NCBI RefSeq assembly: GCF_004919095.1 | Contig: NZ_STGJ01000021.1 | Span: forward strand, 1 to 56,731 | Direction of reading: 5' to 3' | From: Crenobacter intestini | GTDB taxonomy: Bacteria > Pseudomonadota > Gammaproteobacteria > Burkholderiales > Chromobacteriaceae | Length of the DNA stretch: 56,731 nt | Part shown: positions 7,399 to 17,142 of the stretch, piece by piece | Position numbering within the stretch: position 1 is the first letter of the stretch | Layout: each line of letters begins with the position of its first letter | The notes under the pieces: model-generated | Told to the model about the DNA's origin: nothing | Database searches by the model: none | Seen by the model: the letters and a program-made list of their open reading frames with translations, nothing else | Translations under genes and position numbers: made by a program

Positions 7399-9141
7399 TC
7401 AATACACGACCAGATGCAGCCCGCTGCCGCCGGGTACGCGCACGCGCGTGTTCTCTGCAATCCCCGGCTGGACATTGACCGCGTAGCGCGGGGCACTTCC
7501 GGACGGGAGAGTCGTCTTAAAGCTTCCCACCTTGAAGTTGAAATAGGCACCCGGGCTGACTGCGCCCAAGTCAATGGTGGCCGCTCCGAGCGGCCACTGC
7601 CTGGCGGGGAAGCCCAAATTACCCGCGGCCTTTTCCATACGGGTCGAGATGCCCCAGCGGCGGACGACTTCGTGGTACTTCAGCCCGGCACTTGCCGACG
7701 CCAACCCCTTTTCGATGGCGGCAATTCCGTTCTCCGGCCCCTGCACCCAATCCTTGAGGATGCCGGGCCCGTACTGGTGCAGCATGTACATCGCAAGGCT
7801 CAGCGCCTGCGGGTAGTGCGCGCCTGCGGAACACACGTCGCCGCTGCCGCCCCAACTATCCATCAGACAACCCGAATATCCGAGCGATTGCCTGAACTCC
7901 CCTTCGAAGCCACCGACAACTTCTGTCCTCAGATGCGGGTCTGTCTCGACATTGGGGAACATCTGCCGGCCGGCCAGATAACCCAAGGCCTGCGCGGCCG
8001 TCTCGTTCTGGAAGGTGTCGCCTGCGCCCACCGGAGCGCCGTGCCGCACCTGCTTCTGGTAGAACTGGATCATGTGCTGGAACTCGTGCGCGAGCGTCGT
8101 CATGCCCAGCGCCGGGTACGTACCCTCGGCATGCCAAATCCCGGATTCGGTTTCGCCATCCTTGTAGCGATCCAGCTTGGCGAACGTCGCCGCGTCCATA
8201 TAGAACACCAGGGCCTCGTTGCTGTAGGGCTTCACGCCCTTGCGGAAGCTGTTGACCGACCAGTAGTAGCCGATCGTGCCCAACGGTTGGCCATCGGGGG
8301 TGATGTCGAGCAGTACGATATGGATGTCCTTGGTTGACCTGTCCAGCAACCAGGGCTGCAGCGCGGCAGGCACTCCGTCCCCCCACGGCGTGCCGATCAG
8401 CTCGCTCGCCAGCGGATAGACCTTGGATGCGAACATGTCGGCCATCGCCCGAGCCTGACATGCATTCACTTTCATGTCGGCCTTGGCAAGGTCATCGCCC
8501 GTCAGTGGCGCACCGCAAGAGTTAACGTTCGTCAGGACGCTGTTCTGTCCCCACACCACGACCTTCCCGCCTCCGCTGTTCGGCAAATCGCTCTCGGCAA
8601 GCTTTGCGGTTGGCACCGTGGCGATGTTGCCATTGACGATCGATGTCCAGTTTCCACTCGGCTGGACTGGCGCAGGCGCAGAAGTCCCGACGTTGTTTTT
8701 CAAAAGATCCCGCAAGTCGGCTGGCGCTTGCAGGTTTTCCCTCGAAATCTGCACGGGGATACTGTTGTGCTGCCGGGACACCGTGTCGAACAACTTGCCG
8801 CCGCTACCGGAATCCGGCAGGTTATTCGGTGTCGTATCGCTCGAATACAGCACTGCGCTTACCGTGTGGATGCCGCCTACCCCACTCACCAGCAGATCCC
8901 GGGGTACCGATCCCTGGTTTTCGTAGGTGAGCACGGCACTGCCATCTGCAATGGAATTGCTCTCGACTCGTACGCCGGGCGCACACTCGTTACCGGCCGC
9001 CAGGCTGACGCAACTGCTGACGCTGACCGGTGTTTCACCGAACGAGCTACCCAGCGAGCCAGGAGAGCCACCACCACCGCCACCGCCACCGCACGCGGAC
9101 AGCAGCAGACAGCCAATCAGGCCCAGCGCCTTTTTTGCCAT
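7399..9141 (-). CDS. M30 (hyicolysin-like) zinc metallopeptidase lipoprotein
   Basis: A 580-residue predicted lipoprotein. The signal peptide ends in a lipobox LLLSAC (Cys about residue 17), followed by a run of glycines that probably forms a flexible tether. The peptidase centre is HEFQH at residues 352-356, an HExxH zinc site in the context AHEFQHMIQF, as in the M30 hyicolysin family. A glutamate in NETAA about 24 residues further on is a candidate third ligand. The likely location is the cell surface or periplasmic face of a membrane. The start has no overlapping neighbour. Family assignment rests on the motif context and is not alignment-tested. Confidence 0.75.
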   Translation of the reverse strand: MAKKALGLIGCLLLSACGGGGGGGGSPGSLGSSFGETPVSVSSCVSLAAGNECAPGVRVESNSIADGSAVLTYENQGSVPRDLLVSGVGGIHTVSAVLYSSDTTPNNLPDSGSGGKLFDTVSRQHNSIPVQISRENLQAPADLRDLLKNNVGTSAPAPVQPSGNWTSIVNGNIATVPTAKLAESDLPNSGGGKVVVWGQNSVLTNVNSCGAPLTGDDLAKADMKVNACQARAMADMFASKVYPLASELIGTPWGDGVPAALQPWLLDRSTKDIHIVLLDITPDGQPLGTIGYYWSVNSFRKGVKPYSNEALVFYMDAATFAKLDRYKDGETESGIWHAEGTYPALGMTTLAHEFQHMIQFYQKQVRHGAPVGAGDTFQNETAAQALGYLAGRQMFPNVETDPHLRTEVVGGFEGEFRQSLGYSGCLMDSWGGSGDVCSAGAHYPQALSLAMYMLHQYGPGILKDWVQGPENGIAAIEKGLASASAGLKYHEVVRRWGISTRMEKAAGNLGFPARQWPLGAATIDLGAVSPGAYFNFKVGSFKTTLPSGSAPRYAVNVQPGIAENTRVRVPGGSGLHLVVY

Positions 9142-9295
9142 TGTTTATCCCTTCACTTTGTCCTGCCAACAAGATTGCCTGCGATTATCCTCCCAAACCG
9201 CAACGCAACCCAATTTGCATAAAGACTTCAAGGGGCTTGTGACAAAAAAAGATACACTGCATCATCGCGGGCTATCTCCAAGGAAGGACTTTCCC

Positions 9296-9664
9296 ATGCA
9301 CAACCCGAACAGCAAGCAGCGCCTGAAACGCCTGAGCCCGCGCCAGCGCAAGAAGATGAAGGTCGGCGAATTCACCGAACTGGGCTTCTCGCTGCTGGTT
9401 ACCCTCAAGCCGCAACTGGCGGCCGACGCGCAGGACGCGCTGCTCGACGCCTGGCTCGAGGCGGTCGACGCTGAGGGCGTAAGCTTCGGCGGCCATTTCG
9501 GCGGCGACGAAGTGCAGCGCTTCGAAGGCATCGTGTTCCCGGTCGGCCGCACCAAGGTCACCGCGGAAATGCGCGCGGCGCTGATCGCGTGGCTGAACGC
9601 GCGCGACGAAGTCGACGCGGTCGACGCCGACGAACTGGCCGACCTGTGGAATATCGAGTGGTAA
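9296..9664 (+). CDS. yggL: YggL family (DUF469) protein
   Basis: A 122-residue basic-to-acidic small protein. The N-terminus is rich in Lys/Arg (residues 8-21, LKRLSPRQRKKMKV). The body carries the YggL family pattern VGEFTELGF...GGHFGGDE...WNIEW. YggL relatives are reported as 50S-ribosome-associated factors, but the function is not firmly established. The start was placed at the ATG with an AAGGAAGG ribosome-binding site 8 bp upstream; a long in-frame upstream extension is rejected. It is followed immediately by a strong terminator. Confidence 0.85.
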   Translation: MHNPNSKQRLKRLSPRQRKKMKVGEFTELGFSLLVTLKPQLAADAQDALLDAWLEAVDAEGVSFGGHFGGDEVQRFEGIVFPVGRTKVTAEMRAALIAWLNARDEVDAVDADELADLWNIEW

Positions 9665-9688
9665 GCAGGCCGCAAGCTGCAGCACAAG

Positions 9689-9716
9689 AAAAAGCCGGGG
9701 CAAGCCCCGGCTTTTT
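9689..9716. terminator. Bidirectional rho-independent terminator
   Basis: Stem GCCGGGGC / GCCCCGGC (9694-9711) flanked by an A-run on the left and TTTTT on the right, so it can stop transcription from yggL and from the opposing small gene. Confidence 0.85.
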
Positions 9717-10057
9717 CACGCCTGCGCCAGCGCGTCGAGCGAGCGCGCGGCGTCGACGATCAGCCGGCGCTGCCGGCACGCAGCGCTATCCAGCGCGGCG
9801 AGACACTGCCCCGCGTGCGCGGGCGGCAGGGCGGCGCACCAGCAAATCGCCGGCCATAGCAGGGCCGGCAATGTGTCGTGCAGCAAGGCGAAGCGGTCGG
9901 CCTGCTGGCGACGCAGCAGCCGCCGGCAGCGCTCAGGCAACGCTTCGGGCGAGCGCAGCTGCCTCGCTGTAAAGAAGAGACAGGAACGCAGCCAGGCGTG
10001 CTGGCTACGCAGGACGGCGGACGCACGGGCATCCACAAGCGCGGGAAAGTCGGCCAT
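9716..10057 (-). CDS. Hypothetical protein, 113 residues
   Basis: I do not recognise this protein. It is Ala/Leu/Arg-rich and looks largely helical, with five cysteines and a tryptophan-rich segment (LLWPAICWC) near the middle, and no membrane-length hydrophobic stretch. It was called because a GGAGG ribosome-binding site sits 6 bp before the ATG, and because the frame ends exactly at a terminator. It starts 60 bp after the aspA stop on the same strand with no terminator between them, so co-transcription with aspA is possible. In such high-GC DNA a spurious frame cannot be excluded. Confidence 0.5.
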   Translation of the reverse strand: MADFPALVDARASAVLRSQHAWLRSCLFFTARQLRSPEALPERCRRLLRRQQADRFALLHDTLPALLWPAICWCAALPPAHAGQCLAALDSAACRQRRLIVDAARSLDALAQA

Positions 10058-10116
10058 GACAGCCTCCATTGTGCAATGCACAATAAAGGATAGCCCGCCA
10101 TGGTCCCTGCATCAAA

Positions 10117-11520
<1,404 letters not shown>

Positions 11521-11616
11521 GTTCAAGGCTTTCGGAGCGTTACGCCACTGGGGCGAAGAAGGCTCAAACTCTAGACGAGCCCATCGCCTGCCGGCCAATT
11601 CCGAATGCGGATGGTG

Positions 11617-11635
11617 TCATGCAAAAAATGCATGA
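11617..11635. promoter_or_regulatory. Inverted repeat in the aspA/outer-membrane gene divergent region
   Basis: TCATGCA and TGCATGA form a perfect 7-bp inverted repeat around five adenines. It lies 97 bp from the aspA start and 97 bp from the divergent outer-membrane gene. This is compatible with a shared operator, but the binding protein is unknown. Confidence 0.35.
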
Positions 11636-11731
11636 TGCGAAAGCAACAGCCGCAGCAGCCCCTTGCCATGGTTTTTGCTGGCGTACAAATATTCATATAG
11701 CATTGCAAAGTCATCACCAAAGCCAACGCAC

Positions 11732-12310
11732 ATGAAAAAACTGACTTCTGCCCTGCTCCTGACCGTTCTCGCTGCCGGCGCCCACGCCGCGCAGCCGGCC
11801 GACGAATATATCGGCATCGCCGGCGCCATAGCCCGTCACAAGACCGATTTCGGCGTGCTCGGTGGTAACGGCAGCAATCAGGAAAACACCCGTGCCGGCA
11901 TCGCGATCAACGCCGGCTACTACCTGATGCCGCAGTTGTCGCTGGAACTAGCCTACGCGGACCTAGGCGACAGCAAGCGCAACTACGGTGCAAACAAACT
12001 TAAGACCAACTTCCGCTCGGTGTCGTTCAGCGCGCTGGGCCACCTGCCGGTCAACGACGCATTCGGCGTATACGGCCGTCTGGGCGCTTCCCAAGTCCGC
12101 GCCCGCGCGACGGTCAACGGCGAGAGCGCAACCCAGCACGACTACCGCCCGGTCTTCGGCTTTGGCGTCGAGAGCACGCTCAGCAGCGACTGGCGCGTGT
12201 TCGCCGAACTCACCCACTACGGCAAGGTCGACTTCGAAGACGCATACGGAAATAAAGAAGCCAGCGTAGAAGTGATGGCGCTGCAGGCCGGCGCCAGCTA
12301 CCACTTCTGA
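11732..12310 (+). CDS. Small outer membrane beta-barrel protein
   Basis: A 192-residue protein with a signal peptide (residues 1-19, ending AHA-AQ) and alternating hydrophobic strands consistent with an eight-stranded OmpA/OmpX-like barrel. The last residue is phenylalanine (ASYHF), the usual outer-membrane insertion signal. Segments such as GYYLMPQLSLELAYADLGD and YGRLGASQVRA are typical of opacity/OmpA-like porins. No peptidoglycan-binding domain follows, so it is a barrel only. A possible promoter (TTTGCT, 16-bp spacer, TATAGC) lies just upstream. Its ligand or role is unknown. Confidence 0.78.
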   Translation: MKKLTSALLLTVLAAGAHAAQPADEYIGIAGAIARHKTDFGVLGGNGSNQENTRAGIAINAGYYLMPQLSLELAYADLGDSKRNYGANKLKTNFRSVSFSALGHLPVNDAFGVYGRLGASQVRARATVNGESATQHDYRPVFGFGVESTLSSDWRVFAELTHYGKVDFEDAYGNKEASVEVMALQAGASYHF

Positions 12311-12321
12311 GCGGCCACGCC

Positions 12322-13233
12322 TCACACCGCCGGGTAACGCCCGGACAGGCTGTGCCACAGCGCGTCGAGCGCCGGTTTGCGCCGCCGCACGTCGCGGTAC
12401 AGCCTCACCTGCATCGCCACCTGCCATTCCGGTTCACCCGCCACTGCCAGTTCACCACGCGCAAGCTCTCCGGCCACCGCGCTGTCGGGCAGGAAGGCGA
12501 GGCCGTGCCCTTGCAGCACCATATGCTTGAGCCCCTCGGCCATGTCGGTCTCGTAGCGCAGCCTGAGCGCGCATGGCACGCCGACTGCCTCTAACAACAA
12601 CTCGCTCATCCGGTGGAAATACGCGTTGGGCGCGTAGCCGAGGAAGGGGATCGCCGCGCGCGTCTCGCCCGGCAAGCGGAACATCGGCGTGCCGTCCTTG
12701 CCGGCCCGCGCGTACGGGCGCAGGTATTCGGTACCCAGTTGCAGGCCGCGGTAGCGCGCGTCGGTCAGTTCGACCGGCTGTCGCGGATGGTGGTAGCACA
12801 TCAAGAGGTCGCTGCCGCCTTCGACGAAGGCAAGCAGCGCGTCGTGCACATTGCTCGCCGACAGGCGGCAAGGCAGTTCGCCGAACGCGTCCTCGACCCC
12901 GGACAGCCAGCGCGGGAAGAACGAGAACGACAGGGTATGCGGCACCGCAAACTCAAGCATGTCGTCTTGCGCGGCGCGCAGGCTCGCCAGCCTACCGCGC
13001 GCGCTGCCCAGCTTGCCGAGCAGCGCGAGCGCCTCTTCGCGCAGCGCTTCGCCGGCGGCGGTCAGCCGGGTCGGGTAGGTGGTGCGGTCGATCAGCTCGC
13101 AGCCGGCCCAGCCCTCCAGTGACTTGATGCGGCGCGAAAAGGCCGGCTGCGTCAGATGGCGCAACTCGGCCGAGCGCGTGAAGCTGCCGGTTTCGGCGAG
13201 CACCAGAAAGTCTTCCAGCCAGCGCGTTTCCAT
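12322..13233 (-). CDS. LysR family transcriptional regulator
   Basis: A 303-residue LysR regulator. The N-terminal winged helix-turn-helix spans about residues 3-62 (LEDFLVLAETGSFTRSAEL, then QPAFSRRIKSLE). A type-2 periplasmic-binding-like effector domain follows from about residue 90. The N-terminal half resembles the HypT/YjiE branch (ETRWLEDF...QPAFSRRI), whose members respond to hypochlorite, but the effector domain cannot be assigned by eye. The start has an AAGGGA ribosome-binding site; the 16-codon upstream extension is rejected. It is divergent from the diguanylate cyclase gene, which is a candidate target. Confidence 0.85.
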   Translation of the reverse strand: METRWLEDFLVLAETGSFTRSAELRHLTQPAFSRRIKSLEGWAGCELIDRTTYPTRLTAAGEALREEALALLGKLGSARGRLASLRAAQDDMLEFAVPHTLSFSFFPRWLSGVEDAFGELPCRLSASNVHDALLAFVEGGSDLLMCYHHPRQPVELTDARYRGLQLGTEYLRPYARAGKDGTPMFRLPGETRAAIPFLGYAPNAYFHRMSELLLEAVGVPCALRLRYETDMAEGLKHMVLQGHGLAFLPDSAVAGELARGELAVAGEPEWQVAMQVRLYRDVRRRKPALDALWHSLSGRYPAV

Positions 13234-13357
13234 TGGTCCCTTCCCTTTGTGGCCGGCTAGCACCGGCTCGCCGCACCGCAATATGCCTTATGGGTTTATG
13301 ATGGTATATTGTCTGGCAAACATTCCCAGCCCAGCTTGCACCGGAAGCCAGACGGAC

Positions 13358-14605
13358 TTGAGCACACCCACACCGACCGATTTTCTCAGCCGCATGCTGG
13401 CCGGCCTGCTGCCCGACGAGCTGGAGCGCAGCGACAGCCGCCAACTGCTCAGCCCGATCGGCCACCTGCCGCTGTTGACCACCCGCCGCGCGACCATGAT
13501 CGTCAACCGGGTCCGCCTGTTCGCCCTGCTGTTCGCGCTGCTCACGCCCCTGTGGATCGTTGTCGACGTCGCGACGCTGCCTTTTCCGCTGTGGGCGCAA
13601 CTGGCGGCGCTCAGGCTCACGGCGACGGCGGCCTTCGCTGCCCTGTTCAGCCGGGCACGCGGCAAGAGCAGCCTGCTGCACGCGTACCGCTCGATGGCGA
13701 CGCTGTTCGCCATCCCCACGCTGTTCTACGTGATCTCGCACCTGCTGATGGCACAACACCGGCTCGACGGCCTGTCCGCCGCGCTCGGCACCGGTTACGC
13801 CTTCCTGCCCTTCGTGCTGCTGGCCGGCTTCGCGGTGTTCCCGCTGACCCTGCTGGAAACTGCCGCGTTCGCCGCGCCGGTACTGCTCGCTTACGGGCTG
13901 GCCGGCCTCGCCGAGTGGGGGGGCAGCGACTGGCCGTCGTTCACCGCCGAGTTCTGGCTGCTGATCCTGATCACCGGCGTCGCCGCGCTGGCCAGCCTGT
14001 GCCAGCTGGTGCTGATGAGCGCGCTGGTCGGCCAGGCGCTGCGCGACCCGCTGACCGGCTGCTACTCGCGCCGCAGCGGCGAGGAGATGCTGGCGATCCA
14101 GTTCGACCAGTCGTTACGCTCGGGCACCCCGCTGTCGGTCGCCTTCATCGACCTCGACCACTTCAAGCGGGTCAACGACGAGCACGGCCACGACGCCGGC
14201 GACGTCCTGCTGAAAAACCTCTCCAGGAGCGTGAACAGCCAGTTGCGCGGCGGTGACATCCTCGCGCGCTGGGGCGGCGAGGAATTCGTGCTGATCCTGC
14301 CGTCGACCGACTGCGAACAGGCGATGCAGGTGCTCGCCCGCCTGTACGGCACCGGGCTTGGCGAGCGCCCGAGCGGCAAGCCGGTGACCGCCAGCATCGG
14401 CGTCGCCGAACGCACCTGCGACCACGCACCCGACTGGCGCACGCTGGTCCAGCTCGCCGACGAACGCATGTACGCGGCCAAGCACAGCGGGCGCAACGGC
14501 GTGGTCTGCCCGCTCAGGCAGTGTGCCAGCGAACATTGCAACAGCTGCCTGGGCCGCGCGGCCATTACCCGCCAGCAGCCCGCCGTCCGCCTAGAGACGG
14601 CCTGA
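13358..14605 (+). CDS. Membrane-bound GGDEF diguanylate cyclase
   Basis: About 415 residues. The N-terminal half has five or six hydrophobic segments (roughly residues 50-210), forming a membrane sensor region of unknown ligand. A complete GGDEF domain follows, with DPLTGCYSRR at its start and the active site GGEEF near residue 306. An RxxD inhibitory site (RGGD) lies five residues before it, so product feedback inhibition is expected. The enzyme makes cyclic di-GMP from two GTP. The start is uncertain: TTG at 13358 is chosen, and in-frame ATGs at 13283, 13298 and 13301 are alternatives. The 3' end overlaps the convergent dehydratase gene by 15 bp. Confidence 0.85.
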   Translation: MSTPTPTDFLSRMLAGLLPDELERSDSRQLLSPIGHLPLLTTRRATMIVNRVRLFALLFALLTPLWIVVDVATLPFPLWAQLAALRLTATAAFAALFSRARGKSSLLHAYRSMATLFAIPTLFYVISHLLMAQHRLDGLSAALGTGYAFLPFVLLAGFAVFPLTLLETAAFAAPVLLAYGLAGLAEWGGSDWPSFTAEFWLLILITGVAALASLCQLVLMSALVGQALRDPLTGCYSRRSGEEMLAIQFDQSLRSGTPLSVAFIDLDHFKRVNDEHGHDAGDVLLKNLSRSVNSQLRGGDILARWGGEEFVLILPSTDCEQAMQVLARLYGTGLGERPSGKPVTASIGVAERTCDHAPDWRTLVQLADERMYAAKHSGRNGVVCPLRQCASEHCNSCLGRAAITRQQPAVRLETA

Positions 14606-16483
14606 CACGGCCGCCACGCGGTCGGTGCACGCACCGGCCGGCGTGAATTCGTGCACCAGCGACGGCATCAGTTCGAACACCGCCGCGCCGTCCTCCGCTT
14701 GGCACGCTTCGGCCAGGCGCGCAAGCAGCGGCGTAAGCTCGGCCTCGGGCAGGTGATACTCGCGCGCACGCAGGATGCGCGGATGGTCGGTCGGCTCGGC
14801 GCCGTCGCCGATCAGCAGCTCTTCGTACAGCTTCTCGCCCGGGCGCAGGCCGGTGATGCGGATCTCGATGTCGCCGTGCGGGTGCGCCGCGTCGCGCACC
14901 TCGAGCCCGGAGAGGTGCACCATGCGCCGCGCAAGGTCGATGATTTTCACCGGCTCACCCATGTCGAGCACGAACACGTCGCCGCCCTCGCCCATCGCGC
15001 CGGCCTGGATCACCAGTTGCGCGGCCTCGGGGATGGTCATGAAGTAGCGGGTGATCGCCTCGTGCGTCAGCGTCAGCGGGCCACCCGCGGCGATCTGCCG
15101 CTTGAAGAGCGGCACCACCGAGCCCGAACTGCCCAGCACGTTGCCGAAGCGCACCATCACGAAGCGGGTGCGGCTGCCGCGCGCGTGGCGCGCCTGCAGG
15201 CACAATTCGGCCAGCCGCTTGGAGGCGCCCATCACGTTGGTCGGGCGCACCGCCTTGTCGGTCGAGATCAGCACGAAGGTTTCCACCGCACACGCCTCGG
15301 CGGCGGCCGCGCAGCGGTCGGTGCCGAAGGCGTTGTTCCACACGCCTGCCGCCGTGTTGTACTCGACCATCGGCACATGCTTGTACGCGGCGGCGTGGTA
15401 CACCGTGTTGACGCCAAAGGCGCGCATCACCGACTGTAGGCGCGCCTCGTCGGTGACCGAGCCCAGGATGGGGTCGCGCGGCACCGCAGGGGCGCGCGCG
15501 GCGAGGTCCTGGTCGATCGCGTAGAGCGCGAATTCGGACGCCTCGAAGAGCACCAGCCTGGCCGGGCCGTGGCGGACGATCTGCCGGCACAGCTCGGAAC
15601 CGATCGAGCCGCCGGCGCCGGTGACCATCACCACCTTGCCGCGGATGTTCGCTGCGAGCAGGTCTTCGCGCGGCGGCACCGGTTCACGCCCGAGCAGGTC
15701 CTCGATCGACACCTCGCGCAGCGCCTCGACGCGCACCTCGCCCGACACCAGCTCGGCCATCCCCGGCAGCTGCTTGATCGGCACCCGCAGCTTCTCCAGC
15801 GACACCAGGATCTCGCGCTGGCGCGCGCGGCCGACCGACGGCATCGCAAGCAAAATCGACTTGATACCCAGCTCGTCCACCAGCACCGGCAGCTCGGCCG
15901 GCGCGTGCACGGCGAGGCCCCGGTAGGTGCGCCGCCACAGCTGCGGGTTGTCGTCGACGAAGGCCATCGGCCGGTATTCGCGCCCTGCCTGCAGGGCGAG
16001 CATCAACTGCACGCCAGCATGCCCCGCGCCGTAGATCAGGACATGCTCGCGCGGCGCGTCGACCGCGTCGATCCGCCGCACCAGACCCCGAAGCAGGAAG
16101 CGGCTGGCGCCGATATACGCCATCGCGAACACCCAGAAGATGATCACCGACGAGCGCGGGAACGGGCCCACCCGCGCCATCACGATCACCGCCATCAGCA
16201 CCAGTACCGCCAGGCTCACCCCGGCCAGCACCGTATACACGATACGGTCGTCGACGTACTTGAGCACCGCGCGATAAAGGCCCAACTTGATGAAGATCGG
16301 GATTACCCACAAGGGCGGCACCAGGAACAGCCACCAGAACGGGTCGAGCTTGGGGTCCCAGTTGCCCCCCAGGCGCAGCAGCACGGCGGACACCAGTGCC
16401 AGCGGCAGCAACAGCGCGTCCAGCAACATCAGAAGCGCCATCTTGTGGTGGCGCGAGAAGGAGAGCAGGCGTTCGAACGACAT
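14591..16483 (-). CDS. Nucleotide-sugar 4,6-dehydratase, membrane-bound (WbpM/PglF/CapD type)
   Basis: A 630-residue protein. Four membrane helices lie in the first 130 residues, followed by a CoA-binding-like Rossmann domain (GAGHAGVQL). The C-terminal SDR dehydratase domain has the NAD site VTGAGGSIGSE near residues 285-296. The active-site segment STDKAVRPTNVMGASKR has methionine replacing the usual tyrosine, as in the long WbpM/PglF group. It probably converts UDP-GlcNAc to the 4-keto-6-deoxy sugar at the inner membrane. ATG 16483 is preferred over a TTG four codons upstream. It is the last gene of the glycan locus; Neisseria pglD is a close functional analogue. Confidence 0.87.
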   Translation of the reverse strand: MSFERLLSFSRHHKMALLMLLDALLLPLALVSAVLLRLGGNWDPKLDPFWWLFLVPPLWVIPIFIKLGLYRAVLKYVDDRIVYTVLAGVSLAVLVLMAVIVMARVGPFPRSSVIIFWVFAMAYIGASRFLLRGLVRRIDAVDAPREHVLIYGAGHAGVQLMLALQAGREYRPMAFVDDNPQLWRRTYRGLAVHAPAELPVLVDELGIKSILLAMPSVGRARQREILVSLEKLRVPIKQLPGMAELVSGEVRVEALREVSIEDLLGREPVPPREDLLAANIRGKVVMVTGAGGSIGSELCRQIVRHGPARLVLFEASEFALYAIDQDLAARAPAVPRDPILGSVTDEARLQSVMRAFGVNTVYHAAAYKHVPMVEYNTAAGVWNNAFGTDRCAAAAEACAVETFVLISTDKAVRPTNVMGASKRLAELCLQARHARGSRTRFVMVRFGNVLGSSGSVVPLFKRQIAAGGPLTLTHEAITRYFMTIPEAAQLVIQAGAMGEGGDVFVLDMGEPVKIIDLARRMVHLSGLEVRDAAHPHGDIEIRITGLRPGEKLYEELLIGDGAEPTDHPRILRAREYHLPEAELTPLLARLAEACQAEDGAAVFELMPSLVHEFTPAGACTDRVAAVSGRL

Positions 16484-16491
16484 GGAAGGAC

Positions 16492-17142
16492 TCAACGGTC
16501 GACGATCTTGTGGAGAGTGGCGAGGATGATGCGCAAGTCGCCCAGCAGCGAGTAGCCCTGCGCGTAGCGCACATAGTGGGCGAGCTTTTGCGGCAGCACC
16601 TCGTCGATATACGCGCGCTCGGGGTCGGCGGCGGCGCCGAGGATCTGGTTCTCGTCGATCATCCTGATCGACGCCCAGTCGGTGATCCCCGGGCGCACCG
16701 ACAGCACCAGCGCCTTCACGTCATCCGGGTAATGCGCGACATACTTGGGTACCTCGGGGCGCGGGCCGACCACGCTCATGTCCCCTACCAGCACGTCGAT
16801 CAGCTGCGGCAGCTCGTCGAGCTTGCTCTTGCGCAAAAAATGCCCGGCGCCGGTCACCCGCGTGTCGGCCCCCACCGTCAGTTGGCCGTGCCGCTCGCTG
16901 TTTTCCTGCATGGTGCGGAACTTGTGGATGCGGAACAGCACGCCGCCCCGCCCCACCCGCACCTGGCGGAAGAACACCGGTCCCGGCGAGTCGAGCTTCA
17001 CCCACAGCGCGATCAGCAGCAAAAAGGGCGACAGCAGCGCAAGCCCGGCGAGCGACGCCGCGATGTCGAACAGCCGCTTGATCAGCGGCGAGCCGTGGCC
17101 GCTGCCGGCGCAGCAAGGCAGGACGGAAGGCCCGCCACTCAT
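16492..17142 (-). CDS. Initiating sugar phosphate transferase (undecaprenyl-phosphate glycosyl-1-phosphate transferase)
   Basis: A 216-residue bacterial sugar transferase of the short PglC type, with one N-terminal re-entrant/membrane helix (about residues 18-42). The conserved family segments are all present: [35 protein letters not shown] and [11 protein letters not shown]. It would move a sugar 1-phosphate from a UDP-sugar to undecaprenyl phosphate and start lipid-linked glycan assembly. Neisseria PglB is fused to an acetyltransferase, but this protein ends after the transferase domain. The start codon overlaps the aminotransferase stop (ATGA), indicating translational coupling. Confidence 0.88.
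   Translation of the reverse strand: MSGGPSVLPCCAGSGHGSPLIKRLFDIAASLAGLALLSPFLLLIALWVKLDSPGPVFFRQVRVGRGGVLFRIHKFRTMQENSERHGQLTVGADTRVTGAGHFLRKSKLDELPQLIDVLVGDMSVVGPRPEVPKYVAHYPDDVKALVLSVRPGITDWASIRMIDENQILGAAADPERAYIDEVLPQKLAHYVRYAQGYSLLGDLRIILATLHKIVDR

Noticed and set aside
13079-13357. An extended N-terminus of the diguanylate cyclase overlapping the divergent LysR gene
   Set aside because: The first part is antisense to the LysR helix-turn-helix, where coding sense is certain. Only starts from 13283 onward are realistic.
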